A DNA stretch of 64,000 bases, taken from NCBI GenBank assembly GCA_944472155.2, contig OX235279.1:146528199-146592198 (forward strand), given 5' to 3'. The stretch comes from Trichobilharzia szidati (Eukaryota; Platyhelminthes; Trematoda; Strigeidida; Schistosomatidae). The translations under genes were made by a program, and so were the position numbers. Below the pieces are notes generated by a model. The model was not told where the DNA came from. It worked only from the letters and a program-made list of their open reading frames with translations, and searched no databases. Of the stretch, positions 56,505-64,000 are shown in pieces. The stretch's first letter is position 1. Every line of letters starts with the position of its first letter.

Positions 56505-56715
56505 AGGAGGTCAAATAGCACAGTGGTAACGTCTCTAAATGCAGCACTGGGTGACACGGGTTTGAGTCTCAGGAAGGACATAAGTTCCTTCAAGGTTGCA
56601 GATACGCCTTTCTGAATAGTGAATGCCAACTAGCACGAAACCTAGGTCCAAGGCTTCCTGCAGATTGCCTCCAATCGTATAATATCAACCCTTCTCTGTG
56701 TTCTTCCAATGTATG
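56505..56715 (+). repeat. Third hammerhead-like tRNA-derived family, sense copy
   Basis: A box TAGCACAGTGG (consensus TRGCNNAGYGG) and B box GGGTTTGAGTCTC give a tRNA-like Pol III promoter. Downstream, 56604-56655 reads GCCTTT, CTGAATAGTGA, ATGC, loop CAACTA, GCAC, GAAACCTAGGTC, CAAGGC. GCCTT/AAGGC forms stem I, GCAG/CTGC extends it past an internal loop, stem III is the palindrome ACCTAGGT, and the following C fits the cleavage site. The core is four bases longer than CUGANGA. The layout mirrors Sm-alpha but the sequence differs. Confidence 0.68.
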
Positions 56716-56949
56716 TGCGTTGAAACCTACATATAAAAATTGTTAAACACAGTTGAAGGTAACATGAGGTGGGAGTTTGTTCACTTTTGATTGTCTTAAA
56801 CGGCTGGTCGTCTGATAAAGCTTGGCAGCTAGATATGTTCTTCTCAGGGCATTGTTCAGTCCTTTTAACTCGTGATATTGCAACAACTTACATCACTCCG
56901 AACTTATGTTACACTTAGTTCCTATCAACTACTCTTTTAGAAGGTAAAA

Positions 56950-57600
56950 GGATTTAGCGAAGACATATTTACTTTTCAATTAGATGCCCATCTATTGCTC
57001 CAGTCTGACACACATACCATTTCTAATAAAATAAAAAGAAATTAACCAGTCTAGTGGCGATAAGTTTGTTTATTGTGAAGAGGTGACAATTAACCAAGAA
57101 AATTAATACAAACAATTAAAACGGTAGAAATGATTACTACAAGTGGATCGGATAATCCATAATTTTGAAAAAAAATCAAAAGTGATTAATGAATTAGTGA
57201 GTTTTCAAGTTGATTATGTGATAGACAATTCAAGAAATATAAAGCAGTTTGGACAATGGTCATTTGTAAAAGGCTTAGGGGAAGGCTGGAATAGTCAGGT
57301 TTCCTCTACTTTTATGTAATGGTGGCTAAAGTATGGAAAGTAATTGGCGTTAGGAAATTCTTCTGAACAAACAGGTTTCGCTTCTTCAAGTGGATTTCGA
57401 TAGCTTCATCTGTATGTATGTATAAGACGAACTCGTCAAGCGAATTTAATACAAGTCGGAATGCATTAAATAACTTCAAATGCTTTATTAATATCAGCTA
57501 CGAATGGATCTTGTTTATCTGTTGCTTAACCCTGAAGGATGATGTTCAGAAATGCAGTGACTGAATCTGAGTAGTTTTACGCCCAATTACTCTTTGTCTT
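56950..57600 (-). pseudogene. PLE terminal motif, UTR and endonuclease C-terminus
   Basis: 56950-57010 is the complement of the PLE terminal motif. 57050-57310 is the UTR shared with 7925-8320. 57310-57590 on the minus strand gives FLNIILQG, then TRSIRS and FEVI-CIPTCIKFA, with VQKKLPNANYFPYFSHHYIK-like decay, the PLE C-terminus. Same subfamily as 7925-8600. Confidence 0.65.
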
Positions 57601-57899
57601 GTATTTTTAGCAATATATGTTTCCCTTTCAAACACCATCCTTTTGCGAAATCCCGTGATTTATTCATTGGGCCCAGGTGGCAATTGTTTGATGTGTTTGC
57701 AGTTGGTAGGAGCACTGTGGATCACTTTTCAGCACATATGTATATTGCTTGTCAAGTGACTAACCCCCCACCCCCACCATCGCTCTAGCCCTCTTGAAAA
57801 AAGAAACAGAGAAAAGGAAGAGCTTAAAAGACGCCTAGTCTAACACTGGAGCAACAGTACTCTACTGAAATATAAGTGTACATACAGTAAGTAACTGAC

Positions 57900-59035
57900 C
57901 TATTCCCTGCCTAGCAAATTAATTCTCCTCTTTATTCAGATACGTACAGACGTAATTTTGTCTATATATATACATATATTTATATTTAAAAATGCATTAT
58001 TCATTTTTTCAAATTTTTATGGAATGTATAAGTAAACATTAGATAATTTGGAGAAAGTATAGACACACGGACACGCATACATGCAAAGTATTCCCATCAA
58101 TTAATACATAAATATTCTATATATAAATATATATACGTATACCAGTTTATGTTTTATTAGTTCTACTACATGCGTATATACATTGGTGCATATTTTTGTA
58201 TACAGGCATATATGCATACATACATACATATATGGAGAGAGATGAACTCACAGAAGCTAATTTCCTCACTCACTCACTCACTCAGTTTTCGATAAGCTAG
58301 CTATACTTACTCACATAAATATGCACACAAATACACATACACGCACACACATGAAAGAAAGTCACCCATTCCCTGAGTGAGTATACAACATATATCTTTT
58401 TTGCCTACTATTTTATTTGGTCAAGTGTTCACGCGTATACAAAGAGAATGAGAACATATATTTTCAACTGTGATGAGAAGACTGACTCCTACTAATATTA
58501 CTGCTACTACTACTAATACTAATACTACCACTACTGTTGAGTGAATGAGTGAGCGAGTGAGTGAGTGAGTGACTGAGTGGATGAGTGAGTGTGTTAGTGA
58601 ATATGTGAATGAGTTTTCAAATCTAGGGAAAACACAAAGATAATTGGTCAATTTTAGGGATTCATGCCCAAATATTTATAATAAATTCTGTGTGTAAAAT
58701 AATAAAAGTTATAAGATATTAACTAATGTTTATATTTAATTACTTATAGCAGAATCGAAAAGGAGGAGCACTACATACATTTATCACCGATACTACTGAT
58801 ATTACTAATAATATATTACTAGTTGAATAAAGGATGCAAATATGATTACTCACACACATATTATAGAAGCATTGGTGAATAGCAAAGAAACGGAATAATC
58901 TTGTTTAAAATACACAGAAATCAATTAATTAATCAGTTTTTAAAAAATACACATGAAAGTGATGCTCCGTGTTAACTGGAACGGAATCTGTTCAATGTGT
59001 TTAAATAACATTAATAATAATAATTATTATTTTAG
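57900..59035 (+). promoter_or_regulatory. Repeat-poor, microsatellite-rich upstream region of the channel gene
   Basis: No transposon recognised. It has dense short tracts: TATA/CATA steps (57960-58230), (CTCA)n at 58265-58284, (CACA) near 58325, ACT/ATT triplets (58497-58535), (GAGT)n at 58539-58590. The position directly upstream of the first coding exon suggests promoter and 5' UTR sequence, an inference from location and lack of transposons. No TATA box or start site can be fixed. Confidence 0.4.
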
Positions 59036-59145
59036 TGCCGACGACATCAGCATCAAAAACTGAACTGCCTCGATCCCGATCGTCACCTATTTCCTCGAAA
59101 CTGAGAAAAAGAAGACGACGAGGAAGAAGGCATGGAATCTCGTGA
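59036..59145 (+). other. GC-richer exon-like block upstream of the channel exon
   Basis: A TTATTATTTTAG sequence that looks like a splice acceptor precedes a 110-base block open in one frame: PTTSASKTELPRSRSSPISS, KLRKRRRRGRRHGIS, stop at 59143-59145. It is markedly richer in GC and CpG than its surroundings. It could be a terminal exon of an upstream gene or a 5' UTR exon of the channel with a short upstream frame. The basic C-terminus would suit a nuclear protein, but nothing is recognised. Confidence 0.35.
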
Positions 59146-59540
59146 AGCCAGTCATCACGGCCTATTTGTTGTTACTGCTGTGCCATTTTATTTTATCAGA
59201 TAATATTAGTCAGTTATTTCATCACCATATCATATCCTTTAATTTTCTGAATGACAACAATCAGTGATCCCTATTTCGGATTTGAATCTTTTAAGAATGA
59301 AACAACAACAACTACAACAACAACAAAAAATGTCTGCGAGAGAAAATCACATGCATATGTGTACCCCCTGGATATAATGTATCTGTTGCATGATATTGTA
59401 GCATCAGGTGTGATATAATCACTCAGTCAGTCAGTCATCAATCAATCAACTTAACATAACATAAAAATAGTCAAATTGACTGATAGCTAGCCGAGAGAGA
59501 GAGAAAGAGACAACAATCACCAGTAGCAACAGAAGAAGAA

Positions 59541-59619
59541 ATGAGTGGATCTAGACGTGGTCTTGTTGCACCACAGAATACATTTCTAGACAAAATTATC
59601 CGTCGATGCAATGGACAAT
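59541..59619 (+). CDS. First coding exon of an EAG-type voltage-gated potassium channel (KCNH family)
   Basis: ATG opens MSGSRRGLVAPQNTFLDKII then RRCNGQ, 26 codons plus one base, directly followed by GTGAGT, a strong splice donor. The conserved N-terminal cap of KCNH channels is R-R-G-x-V-A-P-Q-N-T-F-L-(D/E)-x-I-x-R; the RRGLV form matches EAG (KCNH1/5), while LDKII resembles ERG. The split after about 25 codons in phase 1 is, as I recall, the position of the first intron in vertebrate KCNH2. The cap lies just before the PAS domain and regulates channel closing. The PAS and channel exons were not found in the remaining 4.4 kb, so they must lie downstream. The upstream stretch (purine-rich GAGAGAGAGAAAGAGACAAC) is a likely 5' UTR. 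Confidence 0.88.
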
Positions 59620-59770
59620 GTGAGTTCTATTAAACACTACCACTAGTTAATTACGCATAGTGCTCATTCTCACTTTCTTTTATTTATATGTGATTCTATA
59701 CAGTTTTCAGTATATAAAATCTTGTTTAACACTTGACCCTTCAGGTTGTTATTATCTTTTTATTATAATT

Positions 59771-59975
59771 CCTTTATGTTTCCATAGGGCTTCAAGATAG
59801 AGGCTTGAAGTTTCGGTAGCAGTGGTGCTTGTTTTTTTTTACATGATGAAGTTGCTAGCCTCATGTCCAACCTTCCCTCTTAACCAGTCTTATTACTGGC
59901 TTAGCGAGGTGAATGGGGTGCGTCGGTGGCCGGAGATCGAACCCCGGACCATATGCGTGGTTGGCGAACATCCTT
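59771..59975 (-). mobile_element. SINE-B, antisense, 5'-truncated
   Basis: The complement of the LINE-like tail (CCATAGGGCTTCAAG), the body (AGTTGCTAGCCTCATGTCC) and the B box (GGAGATCGAACCCCGG) are kept. The sequence stops around the A box, after GTTGGCGAACATCC. It lies inside the presumed first intron of the channel gene. No target-site duplication was seen. Confidence 0.82.
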
Positions 59976-59979
59976 CAGG

Positions 59980-60985
59980 TTGTAGTCTCCTGAAATTACC
60001 ACCTTATGAGGCTGACACTGACAACTCTGACACCTAATCATTAGAAAGCCAAATTATTATTATTATTACTATTAAGAGCTTGTTAGTATGTTTATAAAAA
60101 TATGTAAAATAATACTGCTGGAGCAAAATTAGCTCTGGTAGCAGAAAATCTAGTTGTTATATATGCACTGAGAAGCAGGGTACCTGTGTATACGAATTAA
60201 AACTGATCAAGTCCTGTCTCAAATATGCACATAAATTTCATCTTAAGTCGCAAAAGTTTTCTCTTTATTCATGCCTTGATCAAATCTAAGTTGTATTCGA
60301 AAAATTGGCATATATATATATTGCACAACCATATTCATGATCGCAAATATCCAGACTACAGACGCCACTCATTTCCTGGAATAATTTGAACACGCTGAGT
60401 CCGCATATTTTAATAGTTAATAAATTCGCATTAATTCTGCTAAAGAAGTTATAGCTTACTCAGTGAAAGGTTCAGAAGAAAAAGGAAGCACGCTGAGGAT
60501 ACTGTTAAGCAGTCTGCTAATATATAATTGAGTCTGTATAATTTTGGTTTCCGTACTAATGTTTTGTGACTAGTATTCACGTCTTGCGACAACAACGGAT
60601 TCTTTTTTGTCATGTTCACAAACAAAGAGATGTTATGCCCATTTTAATTTTTCCTTTGTCAATATGTAGAATTACAATAGCAGCTTTAGTGTGTGAGGGA
60701 GAAAAAGGAAAGACATCTTTGCTCTGATTTCATTCCAAGTAGATGACTAATTCCTGTGTATCACAAAAAATACGCAAAATATTGTATTCTGTAGATTTCT
60801 GTGTCCCCCACCTTCCACCTTGTGATTAATACTCATTTGTCATCAAAACTACCAATTTTATTACGTTTTTGGATGAATTTCTAAAATTCAGTAAGTTGGA
60901 AATTATAACCTCCCTTAAATTACACCTTCCTTAGAATACGGAATTTAAAAAATAATAATAATAACGACTTATAGATGCCCATAAA
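59980..60985. other. Intronic spacer with no recognised feature
   Basis: Presumed intron 1 of the channel gene. AT-rich, a short (TTA)n at 60055-60070, no exon or assignable repeat. Confidence 0.4.
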
Positions 60986-60989
60986 AAAC

Positions 60990-61300
60990 TGAAAAGACTG
61001 AGTTTAATGAACAAAGAACATTCTTTTCGATAAATTCGTCATCACGTTCTACATTTATATGAAAGTATTAATTAAAGAAATACACTGTTATCAACATCAT
61101 TAATTCTGTTTTAAATTACGTTAAATCAATAGTATCGATAGGTGATTACAGTACAAAAGCATCAGTAAGTGAGAGAGACTAATATGCCTTAATATAACAA
61201 AACTTGACTGATTGAATATCAGATCATTTAAGAGGAGTGACACATAATTCATGAATTTGTAGATTACACAGCTTTGTTCCTGCGTGGCATATAAGAAATT
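60990..61300 (-). repeat. PLE terminal motif and 3' UTR
   Basis: The complement near 61010-61055 reads GTAGAACGTGATGACGAATT, ATCGAAAAGAATGTTCTTTG, TTC: GAAC can pair with GTTC as stem I, with GTGATGA between, and AAAGAATGTTCTTT as stem III. The UTR runs to 61300. It lies back-to-back with the plus-strand PLE at 61310. Confidence 0.65.
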
Positions 61301-61309
61301 TGGTAAAAA

Positions 61310-61960
61310 CCTTCAGCTATAGCGTCAGATCGACTAAAGACGACACGTTAACTGACAACAACTAACCTGAAAACTTCATCACAAAACACACCACCAAGAG
61401 AGTAGAGAAGAATTCTTTTCTATCTGTTAACATGAAATCTCCATACATACGATTGTTATTCAAAGGTGATATACTAACAAGTCGAGAAAGTCGACTCAAA
61501 GAACATTTAATGCTGGTCAAACTGAAGACTATATTCTCCACATAACCGGTCGCGATTCAAAAACTGAAAGATGAAATAGTGACTAGGTTAGCCACCTCTT
61601 CTTGTATCTACCAGTTCAACTGCTGCTGTGCTCCAGTCAGTTGTATTAGCCACTGCTCTAGGAACCTAATTTTACATTCTCAGGAACACCTATCAGTGTG
61701 ACTAAGAGAAAGGTTCCGTAAAAATCACTGGTGCTTCGATATTATAGCACCGCGTCTAACCAGATCACAAAGCTAGTATTAAAGTGTCTCTACCTATTGT
61801 CTATGGGGGATAGAATAAATTACCAAAGGCCTCTATAAACTGAACACTCAAAACATCAGAGGCCATTGAGTTTCGCTTGAATCAATTGGATCCCTTTGTG
61901 CGAAAGAAGCAGGCCCTCTGTCAGTCCTATAAATTCATAAACTGTATGTGTGTAATCACC
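61310..61960 (+). pseudogene. PLE linker and GIY-YIG domain, decayed
   Basis: Sense translation near 61555-61720 gives VAIQKLKDEIVTRLATSSCI, YQFNCCCAPVSCISHCSRNL, ILHSQEHLSV with stops. The IYQF start and EH are recognisable, and YIG is lost. The C-terminal region continues to 61960 with frameshifts. The arrangement with 60990-61300 mirrors 46195-47490. Confidence 0.65.
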
Positions 61961-62029
61961 TATCAATACTACGGACTGAGTGTTATTTGGGAGAAAACAA
62001 TAATGTTGTCAATGAGAATACTTCTTTAA

Positions 62030-62140
62030 TTACTACTGCTATATATAAATGTAGAACGTGATGGTAAATTTGTGGAAAAGAACCTTTCATACATTTGGTT
62101 TCTCTATAGAAAAGAATATTCTCTGTTCATTAATCACTCT
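62030..62140 (+). repeat. PLE terminal motif, partly duplicated
   Basis: AATGTAGAACGTGATGGTAA, ATTTGTGGAAAAGAACC and then GAAAAGAATATTCTCTGTTC. The second half suggests a duplicated 3' side. A short AAT run (62145-62168) follows. Confidence 0.5.
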
Positions 62141-62184
62141 TTTAAATAATAATAATAATAATAATAATAGTTACTATTTCAAGT

Positions 62185-62490
62185 CGTGTTGTATCAGCAG
62201 AAGGCAAGATACGGAAGCCAAGGTATATTTTCCACCGCTGTTTATATATCTACAGTTTATATTCGTTAACCAATCACTGACCATGTGATTTTGCTTCATA
62301 TTAAACGACATGAAATAGCATGTTCAACTATACATAGTATTTTGTTGCTAACATGGCATTGAACTGTGAGAATAATATTCTCACTCCAGCAACAAATATA
62401 TATCGTGTTCTGTTGCTAATGCTGTATTGAACCATGGGAATATGTGAGAATAATATTCCGTTAGCACACATTGTCTGTATCACACCACCA
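62185..62490. repeat. Unclassified repeat, copy 3
   Basis: Same family as 53580-53830: GCAGAAGGCAAGATACGGAA, AGCCAAGGTATATTTTCC, GTTCTGTTGCTAATGCTG, GGGAATATGTGAGAATAATA and TGTCTGTATCACACCACC. The core segment with TTGTTGCTAA occurs twice within this copy. Confidence 0.6.
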
Positions 62491-62494
62491 CAGT

Positions 62495-63430
62495 GTATAT
62501 AAATTACACTTATCCAATGGTAAAATCCATTGATATGCTTAATAAAGATCTTGATATTAACATGGAATCAAGGGTATATAACAACATCACCAGGGGGATA
62601 TAATGCCAAGCTACAAATTTCCCCTGCCATTTCGATGTAACTTAACCCGATGAGTATAAATCAGCATAACGATCATGATTAGAACGATTGTAGGGGGAAA
62701 AGAGCATATAAGCTTCCAGTTTACTCACAGATTGACTTCATTTAGAGCACCATTGAAGTCCATGGAGTATTGAACGCCTTTTTCGGCCTTGCTTGTGACT
62801 CCTCAGCGGTATGCATGCGAAATCCAATCAGCAAAATAATGAAAACTGTTGGTTATCTTTTCTTTTCTAGCACAATTAATAGCGACATCTTTTTCTTATT
62901 TGTTGATTACACTAGAGAAAAGGAGAATTTCCATCCAGGGAAATATATGGTGTATGAAAATGAAATTACTATTCTTATGTTTCTGTTAAACAAACTACTA
63001 ATACTACAGTAGAAAAAACCTATTAGAATAAACTGTATCAAATACCATGCTACTACTGTGAAGGTTGGTTTCGCTTTCAGATCGACATGAGTTCAAGCGA
63101 GCAATGAAAACCAGCGAGCGCTATGAACAAGTTAAAATAAGACAAAGGTGATTCGATTTCGTCCAAGTCATTAAATGACAGTGTGCATACTGCGAAACCT
63201 TGACGTCTTGGGATGTATTCCAGTGGGCGCCTGTGTGTGTGTGAAAGCGAGTGAAAGAGCATCGGTGTATAGTTTAAATGAGACTAGAACTAGAAACGAA
63301 GCAAATATCCGGCTACCGTCAGCTTCCTTCCTTCATTCGCCCTTTAACTGTAGTCGTTTCTTGAAAGCACTCGTCATTAATCTGGTTGACTACTGGTCAC
63401 AAGTGGTTTCAGAACGCCTGCATAACTAAT
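62495..63430. other. Intronic spacer with no recognised gene
   Basis: Two open frames of 80-84 codons (62770-63012 and 63175-63429, +) have no recognised domain. The second has somewhat higher GC. Neither resembles KCNH PAS or channel exons. Confidence 0.35.
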
Positions 63431-63439
63431 TCATCTAGA

Positions 63440-63870
63440 AATTAAATACTTTAAAATACTGATTAGTGGACAAAGAATATTCCGCTCGATAACTTCTTCT
63501 GCCTCAGGGTCTACAAGATTATCAACACATAGTAATTAAATAACTATTGCTGTCATTGACAACATTAGTGTTTTTCTAAATAATAATGAATCATCATTAA
63601 GATCAAAAGATTACATTGAATGCATAAATGTAATACTAAACTGAATATATCACATATCAGATTCCACAACCAACCAAGGTAGTAACTGGATCTGTCTCTA
63701 TATTGTACTCAGAATTCCAGCTGTTTTTCCAGAGAATGGCTATAGCTTCTACTCTTTATAGTACTCGGTAGCATTTTATTTAGTATTCTGTAAACGATTT
63801 AATGCTCTGTTTGAACCAATGTTCCCTAGAACTAGAAATCAAGTTCTTAGGGCAACGACTGACGTACTGT
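63440..63870 (-). pseudogene. PLE terminal motif, UTR and GIY-YIG fragment
   Basis: 63470-63520 is the complement of the terminal motif (TTGTAGACCCTGAGGCAGAA, TTATCGAGCGGAATATTCTT). 63690-63870 on the minus strand gives QYVSRCPKNLIS, then SREHWFKQSI, with RVEAIAILWKNSW, parallel to KYIGRTQRQ, EH and AEALAIRDLK. Decayed. Confidence 0.65.
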
Positions 63871-64000
63871 GAACATCTTTAATTAATTTAGTATTTTGTA
63901 CTTGGAAACCAGGACTCTTTCTAGGCACAGCAACAAGGTCATTTGAATTCAAGGCTTAAGTCCTATGCATGACTTGAACACAGGGAAAAGTGAATTCTGT

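Noticed and set aside
58539..58590. CRISPR-like direct repeats
   Set aside because: Simple GAGT microsatellite with no spacers; the genome is eukaryotic.
58421..58651. ORF with HSLTHSLIHSVTHS-type repeats
   Set aside because: It is the antisense translation of a GAGT microsatellite.
62770..63429. Possible PAS-domain exons of the channel gene
   Set aside because: Neither open frame shows the expected KCNH PAS signature (for example a Y-S/C-N-D-G-F-C segment) nor clear splice sites.

Overview
This window is most likely from a blood fluke (Schistosoma or a close relative). The sequence is AT-rich, with very few long open frames, abundant TA and AAT microsatellites, and dense layers of old retroelements. 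The most diagnostic signs are tRNA-derived SINEs whose bodies carry a hammerhead ribozyme of the kind known from the schistosome Sm-alpha satellite/SINE. With them are many RTE-clade LINE tails ending in AAT repeats, and many Penelope-like elements (PLEs) with a GIY-YIG endonuclease. The genus is an inference; the species cannot be decided by eye.

Layout. 1-9 kb: antisense hammerhead SINE, antisense RTE pieces and several PLE tails. 9-16 kb: RTE tails, a tRNA-derived SINE with a LINE-like tail (here called SINE-B), a CR1-like LINE relic, and another antisense RTE. 17-19 kb: hammerhead SINEs and SINE-B. 22.4-25.1 kb: two RTE relics head-to-head; the right one is a close inverted copy of the RTE at 15.6-16.3 kb. 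25.8-34.5 kb: hammerhead SINE pairs and two PLE copies, each broken by a SINE-B with a target-site duplication. 35.5-43.5 kb: more RTE relics (one about 1.6 kb), an Sm-alpha-like element, an RTE split by a PLE terminal fragment, and a PLE with its central RT deleted. 45.3 kb: a strong G-quadruplex motif. 46-51.9 kb: divergent PLE fragments, RTE relics, the only long uninterrupted retroelement frame (PLE, 505 codons), and a 118-bp fold-back repeat. 52-57.6 kb: hammerhead SINEs, an unclassified third tRNA/hammerhead-like family, and PLE tails. 57.9-59.7 kb: a repeat-poor, microsatellite-rich island that ends in a probable first coding exon of an EAG-type voltage-gated potassium channel. 59.7-64 kb: its presumed first intron, filled with PLE relics and one SINE-B.

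The only host protein-coding sequence recognised with confidence is that channel exon (59541-59619, + strand, followed by GTGAGT). Everything else supportable is retroelement, repeat or unclassified spacer. The elements appear connected. PLEs supply their own RT and endonuclease. SINE-B carries an RTE-like 3' tail and so probably borrows RTE machinery. Three SINE-like families and the PLE terminal repeats all show hammerhead or hammerhead-like folds. Coordinates of decayed elements are approximate, usually within 10-40 bases.
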